A stretch of DNA of 43,366 bases from CAZRZN01 sp964604565 (lineage in GTDB: Bacteria > Pseudomonadota > Alphaproteobacteria > Rhodobacterales > Rhodobacteraceae): the NCBI GenBank assembly GCA_964604565.1, contig CAZRZN010000007.1, forward strand, positions 1-43,366, in the 5' to 3' direction. Below the pieces are notes generated by a model that was not told the DNA's origin, made no database searches, and saw only the letters and a list, made by a program, of their open reading frames with translations. This document shows, in pieces, positions 1-7,210 of this stretch (its first letter is position 1; the number at the start of each line of letters is the position of its first letter). The position numbers and the translations under genes are program-made.

Positions 1-3
1 TGT

Positions 4-999
4 TTACAAGGTGACGCGTTGCGCCGATCCGTCCTCGACGGCGAGGCGTGCCGCGACAGAGGCCACGGCGAGATCCTGAAGACCGACGCCGGTGCCGTCG
101 AATAGCGTGATCTCCGCCTCGCTGCTCCGGCCCGGATGATCCCCGTTTATGACGGCCCCAAGGGGGGTGATCCGGTCTTCGGTCAGGCTGCCGTCGGCGA
201 TGGCATGCTGGGTCTCGCCCAGCGTGATGGACTGGGCGATTTCATCGGTGAAGACCGTGGCGGCGGCGACGAGCGCCGCATCCACCTCCTGCTTGCCCCT
301 GGTGTCGGTGCCCATGCAGGCGATATGTGTCCCGGGCTTGATCCAGTCCTTCATCAGGAGCGGCTCGAACGCCGAGGTGATGGTGATGATCACATCCGCC
401 TGCGCGCACAGGTCTTCCTGCGAGACCGCCTCGAAGGGCAGGCCCAGATCTTCGGCCACGGCGCCGAGGCGCGGCAGCATCTCGGGGTGCGGGTTCCAAG
501 CCACGACCTTTTCGAAATCACGCTGTTCCGCGGCGGCGCGGAGTTGGAACTGCGACTGGTGTCCGGCGCCGACCATGCCCAGAACCTTGGCGTTCTTGCG
601 GGCCAGATGCGCGATGGAAACGGAAGAGGAGGCCGCCGTGCGCACCGCTGTCAGATAGTTGCCGCCCACCAGTGCCGCCAGTTGTCCGGTGTCCGGGTCG
701 AACAGGAACACTGTCGACTGGTGGTTGGTGAGGCCCTTGTCGGCGTTGCCCGGCCAGTAACCGCCGGATTTGAGGCCGAGCACCTTGCCCGCGCGGTCAA
801 AGCCCGACTTGAAGCCATAGAGCGCGTCGGCATAGCCAATGGCCTCACGGATGACAGGAAAATTATAGGCATCCCCCTTTGCCATCGCCGCAAACACCGC
901 CTCGATCGCCTCGAAGGCGTCCTTGCGGCCAACCAGCCGGGCGCAGTCCGCCTCACCTACGATCACGAGACCTTCGCTTGCCTGGGGCATGTCTTTCAT
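4..999 (-). CDS. bhcD: Iminosuccinate reductase of the beta-hydroxyaspartate cycle (ornithine cyclodeaminase/mu-crystallin family)
   Basis: Reduces iminosuccinate to L-aspartate with NAD(P)H, regenerating the amino donor of the beta-hydroxyaspartate cycle. The protein has the ornithine cyclodeaminase/mu-crystallin layout: an N-terminal dimerisation part, then a Rossmann domain with a GAGHQSQFQ nucleotide-binding turn and a late DGTGVGLQDLAVA motif. It is the last gene of the bhcABCD run, 59 bp after bhcC, and ends at a TAA at the window edge. The start is uncertain. An in-frame ATG at 1026 sits directly against a strong hairpin and has no visible Shine-Dalgarno. ATG codons at 999 and 990 follow AGGAAAG, and the recalled Paracoccus protein begins near there, so I chose 999. 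The family alone would allow ornithine cyclodeaminase or another imine reductase; the neighbours decide the call. Confidence 0.85.
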   Translation of the reverse strand: MKDMPQASEGLVIVGEADCARLVGRKDAFEAIEAVFAAMAKGDAYNFPVIREAIGYADALYGFKSGFDRAGKVLGLKSGGYWPGNADKGLTNHQSTVFLFDPDTGQLAALVGGNYLTAVRTAASSSVSIAHLARKNAKVLGMVGAGHQSQFQLRAAAEQRDFEKVVAWNPHPEMLPRLGAVAEDLGLPFEAVSQEDLCAQADVIITITSAFEPLLMKDWIKPGTHIACMGTDTRGKQEVDAALVAAATVFTDEIAQSITLGETQHAIADGSLTEDRITPLGAVINGDHPGRSSEAEITLFDGTGVGLQDLAVASVAARLAVEDGSAQRVTL

Positions 1000-1028
1000 C
1001 TTTCCTGTCGTTGATTTGCGCGGCATGC

Positions 1029-1049
1029 GGGGCGCCGCACGGGCGCCCC
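1029..1049 (-). promoter_or_regulatory. Intercistronic hairpin between bhcC and bhcD
   Basis: Perfect 8-bp inverted repeat GGGGCGCC / GGCGCCCC with a 5-nt loop, starting 9 nt after the bhcC stop codon on the transcript. There is no T-run, so read-through into bhcD is expected. It could protect the 3' end of bhcABC message or lower bhcD expression. Its place makes an ATG at 1026 a poor start for bhcD. Confidence 0.55.
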
Positions 1050-1058
1050 GATGCGATC

Positions 1059-2222
1059 TCAGTAGGCCTTGCCGCGGGCCGACACCGGCCAGAGCGTTTC
1101 GACCTTGCCGTTGCGCACGCCCACATACCAGTCGTGCACGTTGCAGGTGGGGTCGCAGTGGCCCGGCACCAGCTTCAGCTTGTCGTTGACCTTCAGCACG
1201 CCGTCGGGATCCGCGACCACGCCATGCTCATCCGAGCATTTCACGTATTTCACATCCGTGCGGCCGTAGATCACCGGCAGGCCGCTGTCGACGGACTGCG
1301 CCTTGAGCCCGGCGTCGACGATGGCCTTGTCCGCCTTGGCGTGGCTCATGACCGACGTCAGGATAAACAGCGCGTTTTCCCATTCTCCGTGGTCGATGCG
1401 GTTGCCGTCCTTGTCCAGAATGCGGCCGTAGTCCGCATCCATGAAGGCGTAGGAGCCGCACTGGAGTTCGTTGAAGACGCCGGAGTTCGACTCGAAATAG
1501 TAGGATCCGGTGCCGCCACCGCCGACGATATCGCACTCAAGCCCTTCGGCCTTGAGACCATCGACCGCATCCCGGACCATCGCGATGGCGATATCTGTCT
1601 TGCCCTTGCGCTCTTCATAGCTGTCGAGGTGCTGCATCGCGCCTTGATAGGCCTGGATCCCCGCGAATTTCAGCCCGGGGGCCGCATCGATCGCCTTGGC
1701 AATCTCGATCACGGCGGGCGTGGTCGTCACGCCGCAGCGACCGGCGCCGCAATCGATCTCCACGAGACATTCTATTTCGGTGCCGTGCTTTTGCGCCGCT
1801 GCGGACAGATCGGCGACATTGGCCACCTCGTCGACGCAGCAGATCGTGCGAGCGCCGAGCTTTGGCATACGCGCCAGACGGTCGATCTTGGCCGGGTCGC
1901 GCACCTGGTTGGACACCAGAACGTCCTTGATGCCGCCGCGGGCAAAGACCTCGGCCTCGGACACTTTCTGGCAGCAGACGCCCACGGCGCCGCCCAGTTC
2001 GACCTGCAACAGGGCGACATCCACTGATTTGTGCATCTTGCCATGCACCCGGTGGCGCATCCCGTGCGCCTTGGCATAATCGCCCATCTTCTTGATGTTG
2101 CGCTCCAGCGCGTCGAGATCGAGCGTCAGGCAGGGGGTCTGGATTTCGGATTCGTCCATGCCGATGGCGGCCGGAATGTCGAAGCCGACCTCGAAATCGT
2201 CCAGATTGGTCACGTCTTTCAT
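1059..2222 (-). CDS. bhcC: Beta-hydroxyaspartate aldolase (D-threonine aldolase-like, PLP)
   Basis: Condenses glyoxylate and glycine to (2R,3S)-beta-hydroxyaspartate, the carbon-carbon bond-forming step of the cycle. The 387-residue protein is a fold-type III PLP enzyme related to D-threonine aldolases. The motif RVHGKMHK near residues 58-65 supplies the probable PLP lysine (K62), and GHCDPTCN near the C-terminus the metal-binding His and Asp. The start at 2222 (MKDVTN) is preceded by AAGGAG at good spacing; an in-frame ATG 17 codons upstream has none. The gene lies 67 bp after bhcB. Length and sequence agree closely with the characterised Paracoccus denitrificans enzyme as I remember it. Confidence 0.93.
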   Translation of the reverse strand: MKDVTNLDDFEVGFDIPAAIGMDESEIQTPCLTLDLDALERNIKKMGDYAKAHGMRHRVHGKMHKSVDVALLQVELGGAVGVCCQKVSEAEVFARGGIKDVLVSNQVRDPAKIDRLARMPKLGARTICCVDEVANVADLSAAAQKHGTEIECLVEIDCGAGRCGVTTTPAVIEIAKAIDAAPGLKFAGIQAYQGAMQHLDSYEERKGKTDIAIAMVRDAVDGLKAEGLECDIVGGGGTGSYYFESNSGVFNELQCGSYAFMDADYGRILDKDGNRIDHGEWENALFILTSVMSHAKADKAIVDAGLKAQSVDSGLPVIYGRTDVKYVKCSDEHGVVADPDGVLKVNDKLKLVPGHCDPTCNVHDWYVGVRNGKVETLWPVSARGKAY

Positions 2223-2289
2223 TTCTTCGCTCCTTGTGTGGGTCCCTGGGCAGAAGATCCGCCCATGGGTCAATACGTCGTGCTGCGGG

Positions 2290-3264
2290 TCAGCCCGCCA
2301 GCCAGGGCAGCCTGTCGAGATCGACGTTCCCGCCGGTCACGATCACGCCCACGCGCTTGCCGCGATAAAAGTCGGGGTTCTTCAGGATGACTGCAAGGGG
2401 CACCGCGCAGGAGGGCTCCATCACGATACGCAGATGTTTCCAGGTGATCTTCATCGCGTCGATGATTTCCTGCTCCGAGGCCGTCTGGATATCGGTCACG
2501 AAATGCGACACGAAATGCCAGGTGTTCTCCTTCAGCGGCACTTTCAGACCGTCGGCGATGGTTTCGGGCGCGTCATCGGCGATGATATGCCCCGCCTTGA
2601 AGCTGCGGTAGGCGTCATCTGCCTGTTCGGGCTCCGCCGCGACGATCTTGATGTCGGGGGCAAGGTTCGAAAGCGTCAGGCAGGTGCCCGAGATCATGCC
2701 GCCACCGCCGATGGGGGCCACCATCATCTCCAGCCCGTCGGTCTGTTCGATGAATTCGGCCGAACAGGTCGCCTGCCCGCAGATCACGCGCGGGTCGTTG
2801 TAGGGGTGGACGAATTCGCCGCCCGTCGCCGCCTGCACCTCGGCAAACACCGCCTCACGCGAGGTGGTCGAGGGCTCGCATTCGGTGATGATCCCGCCGT
2901 AGTGGCGCACCGCGTCCTTCTTGGCCTGCGGGGCGGTGCGGGGCATCACCACATTACACGGAATGCCGCGGCGGCCTGCCGCGTAGGACAGGGACAGCGC
3001 GTGGTTGCCCGAGGAATGCGTGCAGACGCCGCGTTCCGCCGCCGCGTCGTCCAGTCCGAAAACCGCGTTGCAGGCACCGCGCACCTTGAAGGCGCCGGCC
3101 TCTTGGAAATTCTCGCACTTGAAGAAAAGCTGCGCGCCGGTCAGGTCATCCAGATACTGGGACCGAAGCACCGGCGTGCGGTTGATGTGGGGCTTGATGC
3201 GCTCATGCGCCGCGCGCATGTCCTCGATGGTGAGCGCCTCTGCCAAGGTCATCGCGTCGAGCAT
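2290..3264 (-). CDS. bhcB: Beta-hydroxyaspartate dehydratase (threonine dehydratase-like, PLP)
   Basis: Dehydrates beta-hydroxyaspartate to iminosuccinate. The 324-residue protein has the fold-type II PLP scaffold of serine/threonine dehydratases: the PLP lysine in GAFKVRGACN (K60), a SSGNHALS motif, the phosphate-binding loop GGGGMISG and a C-terminal TGGNVD. Family membership alone would suggest threonine dehydratase or serine racemase; position between bhcA and bhcC makes the cycle enzyme far more likely. The start at 3264 follows GGAAGGGAAAGAC. It is 13 bp after bhcA, so the two are probably co-translated from one transcript. Confidence 0.92.
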   Translation of the reverse strand: MLDAMTLAEALTIEDMRAAHERIKPHINRTPVLRSQYLDDLTGAQLFFKCENFQEAGAFKVRGACNAVFGLDDAAAERGVCTHSSGNHALSLSYAAGRRGIPCNVVMPRTAPQAKKDAVRHYGGIITECEPSTTSREAVFAEVQAATGGEFVHPYNDPRVICGQATCSAEFIEQTDGLEMMVAPIGGGGMISGTCLTLSNLAPDIKIVAAEPEQADDAYRSFKAGHIIADDAPETIADGLKVPLKENTWHFVSHFVTDIQTASEQEIIDAMKITWKHLRIVMEPSCAVPLAVILKNPDFYRGKRVGVIVTGGNVDLDRLPWLAG

Positions 3265-3277
3265 GTCTTTCCCTTCC

Positions 3278-4468
3278 TCAGGCCGCGGACTTCAGCGCAA
3301 CCGCACTGCTGGTCCGGAAATATTCCTGTGCCGCGGCAACCCCGCTGCCAAGCGTGATCGGATAGTTCTGATCGGCCATGGCCATCTCTATCGTGGCCAG
3401 ACCGGACAGCACCATGACATCCGTCAGACTACCAAGATGGCCGATGCGGAACGCCCTGCCGTTCAATTCGCCCAGACCCACGCCAAAGGAGACCTTGTAA
3501 GCGCGGTAAGCGTGGTCCGTCAGCGCGTTGCTGTCGAACCCTTGGGGCACATAAACGGCACTCACAGTATCTGAATACAGGTCGGGCGACTGGGCGACAA
3601 GGCTCAATCCCCACGCGGAAACGGCCTGACGCACCCCCTCTGCAAGGCGGTGATGACGCGCATAGACATTATCCAAGCCCTCTTCGAACAGCATGTGCAG
3701 GCTTTCCCGCATGCCGAAGATCAACTGCAAGGGTGGCGTATAGGGAAAGCCGCCGGTGGCGTTGGCCTTCATCATGTCGCGGAAATCAAAGAAGGTGCGC
3801 GGCAGCTTGGCCGTTTCCATCGCCTCCATCGCCTTGGGGCTGACGCAAAGAATGGCCATGCCCGTCGGCAGCATGAAACCTTTTTGCGATCCGGACACGG
3901 CAATGTCCACGCCCCATGCGTCGAACTGAAAATCCATGGAGGCCAGCGAACTGACGCAATCGACAAACAGCATCGCGGGGTGATCGGCCGCATCCATCGC
4001 CCGGCGGACCGCCGCGATGTCAGACCGGACACCGGTCGCGGTTTCGTTGTGCGTGGCAAGGATCGCGCGGATCTCATGGCCCTTGTCGGCGGCAAGGATC
4101 TCTGCAAAGCGATCTGCCGGCGCGCCGGCCCCCCACGGACAGTCAACGATCTGAACGTCGAGGCCGTGGCGCTGGCACAGGTCGATCCACTTGTGGCTGA
4201 ACACGCCGTAGCGGCCCACCAGCACCTTGTCACCCGGGCTGAGCGTATTGCAGACCGCAGCCTCCCAGCCGCCCGTGCCGCTGGCCGGGAAGGTCACAAC
4301 CTGACCCTGCGTGCTGGCAAAGACCTTCTTCGTGTCTTCCAACACCGGCGCAAAGGTCTCGATGAAATCGGGGGCCCGGTGATCCTGCGTCTGCACCTGC
4401 ATGGCACGGCGCAGCCTGTCGGGCATGTTGGTCGGGCCGGGAATGAAAACCGGGTTCTGGTCAGTCAT
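3278..4468 (-). CDS. bhcA: Aspartate-glyoxylate aminotransferase (serine-glyoxylate aminotransferase-like, PLP)
   Basis: Transfers the amino group of L-aspartate to glyoxylate, giving oxaloacetate and glycine, the entry and exit point of the cycle. The 396-residue protein is a class V aminotransferase: N-terminal FIPGPTN, SGTGGWEAA phosphate-binding region, and the PLP lysine in SGSQKGF (K196). The C-terminal RIGHLGSLTD carries the conserved carboxylate-binding Arg. The start at 4468 is preceded by AAGGAG eight bases upstream; an in-frame ATG seven codons earlier lies before that site and was not used. It is the first gene of the operon, divergent from bhcR. Alternative: serine- or alanine-glyoxylate aminotransferase, less likely here. 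Confidence 0.92.
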   Translation of the reverse strand: MTDQNPVFIPGPTNMPDRLRRAMQVQTQDHRAPDFIETFAPVLEDTKKVFASTQGQVVTFPASGTGGWEAAVCNTLSPGDKVLVGRYGVFSHKWIDLCQRHGLDVQIVDCPWGAGAPADRFAEILAADKGHEIRAILATHNETATGVRSDIAAVRRAMDAADHPAMLFVDCVSSLASMDFQFDAWGVDIAVSGSQKGFMLPTGMAILCVSPKAMEAMETAKLPRTFFDFRDMMKANATGGFPYTPPLQLIFGMRESLHMLFEEGLDNVYARHHRLAEGVRQAVSAWGLSLVAQSPDLYSDTVSAVYVPQGFDSNALTDHAYRAYKVSFGVGLGELNGRAFRIGHLGSLTDVMVLSGLATIEMAMADQNYPITLGSGVAAAQEYFRTSSAVALKSAA

Positions 4469-4491
4469 GGGCTTGTCTCCTTGCTGCAATC

Positions 4492-4520
4492 CTTATCCCT
4501 TAGAGACACCCACGGAGCAA
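4492..4520 (-). promoter_or_regulatory. Candidate bhcABCD promoter
   Basis: On the minus strand TTGCTC (4520-4515), a 17-bp spacer and GATAAG (4497-4492) lie just upstream of the bhcA ribosome-binding site. The match to a sigma-70 promoter is moderate. A 12-bp palindrome ends immediately upstream of the -35 element, a suitable place for BhcR. This is pattern-based only. Confidence 0.35.
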
Positions 4521-4532
4521 TTTTCTTGAAAA
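4521..4532. promoter_or_regulatory. Palindrome in the bhcA-bhcR spacer, candidate BhcR site
   Basis: TTTTCTTGAAAA is a 5-2-5 inverted repeat abutting the candidate bhcA -35 element. A second palindrome of similar letters lies at 4618-4630. IclR-family proteins bind short A/T-rich palindromes, so either or both may be BhcR operators. Confidence 0.35.
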
Positions 4533-4576
4533 CCATTTCCATTCCCCTCAAAAACCTTGCAACCATCTGAATAAAT

Positions 4577-4605
4577 TTGCCTTTCAGTTTCTCACTTCCT
4601 ACATT
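4577..4605 (+). promoter_or_regulatory. Candidate bhcR promoter
   Basis: TTGCCT (4577-4582) and TACATT (4600-4605) are separated by 17 bp, about 40 bp before the bhcR start. The -10 match is only moderate. Confidence 0.35.
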
Positions 4606-4617
4606 CATCAACAAAGC

Positions 4618-4630
4618 GAAAAACTTTTTC
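4618..4630. promoter_or_regulatory. 13-bp palindrome just after the candidate bhcR promoter
   Basis: GAAAAACTTTTTC is a perfect 6-1-6 inverted repeat between the candidate bhcR -10 element and the bhcR start codon. That place would suit negative autoregulation by BhcR, which is typical of IclR regulators. Confidence 0.4.
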
Positions 4631-4645
4631 AAAGAGGCCTGCGCC

Positions 4646-5485
4646 ATGACGACCGCCAAACGCCCCCGGGGGCGGCCCAAGTCCCAGTTCAAGGAAAGTT
4701 CAGCCGGGACGCTGCAATCCCTCGACCGGGCGCTGGCCGTCCTGACGGTGCTGGCACGACAGGAAAGCACCACGCTCAGCGATCTTTCCCGCGAGGTCGA
4801 GATCCCGACCGCAACCACGCATCGCATCCTGACCACGCTGCAAAACCACCGCTTTGTCAATTTCGACGAGGAACGGCAGGAATGGGCTGTCGGTCTGGAA
4901 GCCTATCGCACGGGTGCCGCCTATCTCAAACGCAACAGCGTGATCGAGGTCGGACGGCCGGTGATGCGCCGCCTGATGCAGGAGACCGGCGAGACCGCCA
5001 ACCTCGCCGTGCCCGATGGGGCCGAAGTGGTCTTTGTCGGTCAGGTGGAGACACCGAACCCGATCCGTGCCTTTTTCCCGCCCGGCACGCGCACGTCCAT
5101 GCACGCCTCGGGCACCGGCAAGGCGATTCTTGCCGCGCTGCGTCCCCAGGCCCTTCGGACACAGCTTGGAAACATGACGCTCACCCCGTTCACCGCCAGC
5201 ACGCATGTAACGCTGTCCGGGCTGGCCAGCGATCTGCACACCATCGCGGAACGTGGATGGTCACACGACTGCGAGGAACGCTATGCCGGAATGTCCTGCG
5301 TCGGGGCGGCAATCCTGAACGAACGTGGGGAGCCCTGCGCCGGGATCTCTGTCTCCGGTCCCACGGGACGTTTCGACGACGCGCGGATCGCGGATCTGGG
5401 CCAAAGGGTGGCCGCAGCGGCCCGCGAGATCAGCGAACTCTCGGGCGGCGTGGTCTTGCCGGAACCGGCACGGGATGCCGGATAG
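4646..5485 (+). CDS. bhcR: IclR-family regulator of the beta-hydroxyaspartate cycle
   Basis: Probable glyoxylate-responsive regulator of bhcABCD, transcribed divergently from bhcA. The 279-residue protein has an N-terminal basic segment (KRPRGRPK), a winged helix-turn-helix at about residues 25-80 (TTLSDLSREVEIPTATTHRI) and the IclR effector domain with the usual HASGTGKAILA, ERGWSHDCEERYAGMSCVGA and AGISVSGP blocks. The start at 4646 has AGAGG nine bases upstream; an in-frame ATG at 4577 overlaps the candidate promoter and was rejected. The name follows from context and resemblance to Paracoccus BhcR. Confidence 0.88.
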   Translation: MTTAKRPRGRPKSQFKESSAGTLQSLDRALAVLTVLARQESTTLSDLSREVEIPTATTHRILTTLQNHRFVNFDEERQEWAVGLEAYRTGAAYLKRNSVIEVGRPVMRRLMQETGETANLAVPDGAEVVFVGQVETPNPIRAFFPPGTRTSMHASGTGKAILAALRPQALRTQLGNMTLTPFTASTHVTLSGLASDLHTIAERGWSHDCEERYAGMSCVGAAILNERGEPCAGISVSGPTGRFDDARIADLGQRVAAAAREISELSGGVVLPEPARDAG

Positions 5486-5743
5486 CGGGGCACAGCGTCA
5501 GCGCGGGCGGCAGGACAGGACAGATTTGCCCCCGTCCGGACGTTGTCCGCCCATGATGCGCCGGAACCCTGCCCCGCCGGATGAACGACGCAGGTCGGCC
5601 TTGCGACAGGATGGCCCCCGGGCTGCCGACAAGTGCACGGATCCGCAGGACGCAGCCTCCAGCGAACCGCCGCCACGCAGACGCCTTGAACAGCCCCAGC
5701 GCTGGCGCGGGCCGCCGTTCGGCATATCGCCCGGCGGTTTGGG

Positions 5744-6934
5744 TCAGGTCACGCGGGACTGCGTCTGATAAGCCGGATCGCGCCACAGCTCCTGCCCGAT
5801 CACCTTTTCCAGAATCTCCGCGGCGGCCACGACATCGCCCTCATCCAGATACAGCGGGGTAAAGCCGAACCGCATGATGTCCGGCGACCGGAAATCCCCG
5901 ATCACGCCCCGGTCGATCAGTGCGCGCATCGCGGCATAGCCGTGGTCGAACGCAAAGGACACCTGAGAGCCGCGCAGCGCGGGATCCCGTGGCGAGGCCA
6001 GCCGCAGCGCCGGGCAGCGTGTCTCGACCTCGGCGATGAATCTTTCGCACAGCGCGACAGAGGCGGCGCGCAGATCCGCCATGTCCACCCCATCCCAGGC
6101 ATCCAGCGCCACATCGAGCACCGCCAATTGCAGAATCGGCGGCGTGCCGACGCGCAGACGTTCCGTGGACATCGCGGGACGATAGGTCGGCTCCATCGCA
6201 AAAGGCGCCTCATGACCCAGCCAGCCTGCCAGCGCGGGTTCCACCTGCGCCACCAGATCGGGCCGGGCGTAGATGAAGGCCGGCGCGCCGGGGCCACCAT
6301 TGAGGTATTTATACGTGCAGCCCACGGCAAATTCGGCATTGCAGGCGGTCATGTCCACCGGGACCGCCCCAGCGCTATGGGCCAGATCCCAGATCATGAC
6401 AGCCCCCATTTCATGGGCCTTTTCGGTGATCGCCTGCATGTCATGCATGCGCCCGGTGCGAAAATCGACCTGCGTCAGCATGACAACGGCCACGTCCTCG
6501 GTGATGTGATCCGCGACATCCTCGGGGGCGGGCGTGTGTAGCGCATAGCCCTTGTCGATTGTTCCGATCAGCCCCTGCGCCATGTAGAGGTCAGAGGGAA
6601 AATTACCGGCGTCCGACAGGATCACGCGCCGCTCCGGACGCATCTTCAGTCCCGCGGCCAAGGCCTGATAGACCTTCACCGACAGCGTGTCCCCCGTGGC
6701 GACCGATCCTGCGGGCGCACCGATCAAGCCCGCCAGCCGGTCCCCCACCATTGCAGGCAGCGCCATCCAACCCGCTGTGTTCCAGGCGCGGATCAGATCG
6801 CCCCCCCACTCCCGGGTCATGACGTCCTGCGCACGGGCCACCGCCCCCTTGGGCAGCGGGCCCAGCGAATTGCCGTCCAGGTAGATCACCCCGTCGGGCA
6901 GTTCGAACAGATGCTTTTTCGGCAGTTGGGTCAT
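5744..6934 (-). CDS. kynU: Kynureninase
   Basis: PLP enzyme that cleaves L-kynurenine (or 3-hydroxykynurenine) to anthranilate (or 3-hydroxyanthranilate) plus alanine, in tryptophan breakdown. The 396-residue length is usual. Visible signatures are YLDGNSLGPLP near the start, DAGNFPSDLYM, MIWDLAHSAGAVPVDM with the PLP-contacting Asp, and the PLP lysine in TYKYLNGGPG. RVGTPPILQL and SPDIMRFGFTPLY complete the family pattern. The start at 6934 follows GAGGGGAG; the open frame upstream lacks such a site. No tryptophan dioxygenase or formamidase gene is in the window. It is last in a minus-strand series after the FAD oxidase and ThDP enzyme, with gaps of 194 and 276 bp, so a single operon is uncertain. 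Confidence 0.92.
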   Translation of the reverse strand: MTQLPKKHLFELPDGVIYLDGNSLGPLPKGAVARAQDVMTREWGGDLIRAWNTAGWMALPAMVGDRLAGLIGAPAGSVATGDTLSVKVYQALAAGLKMRPERRVILSDAGNFPSDLYMAQGLIGTIDKGYALHTPAPEDVADHITEDVAVVMLTQVDFRTGRMHDMQAITEKAHEMGAVMIWDLAHSAGAVPVDMTACNAEFAVGCTYKYLNGGPGAPAFIYARPDLVAQVEPALAGWLGHEAPFAMEPTYRPAMSTERLRVGTPPILQLAVLDVALDAWDGVDMADLRAASVALCERFIAEVETRCPALRLASPRDPALRGSQVSFAFDHGYAAMRALIDRGVIGDFRSPDIMRFGFTPLYLDEGDVVAAAEILEKVIGQELWRDPAYQTQSRVT

Positions 6935-7210
6935 GGCTCTCCCCTCAGGTGCCGTGGGCTGTTGCGCTGACTTGGCGGTCCGGCCGGGCGCCTGTCTGGC
7001 CAAACCGACCCCGGACCACCCATCGGGAGGATAGCGCCGCGCCCGACAGCGGCGCCCCACCGCTGCGGCGGCACAGCGCCCTCAGCATGGCCGGCCGGCG
7101 CAGGCAGCACAGCCCGGCCTCCGGATGTTTTGCAACACCGTGAACCGCAAACTGCGCATCACCCTGCTCCTCGGTCCATGACCTGCGTCGGCGCGGTTCC
7201 GGCGCGGCAC

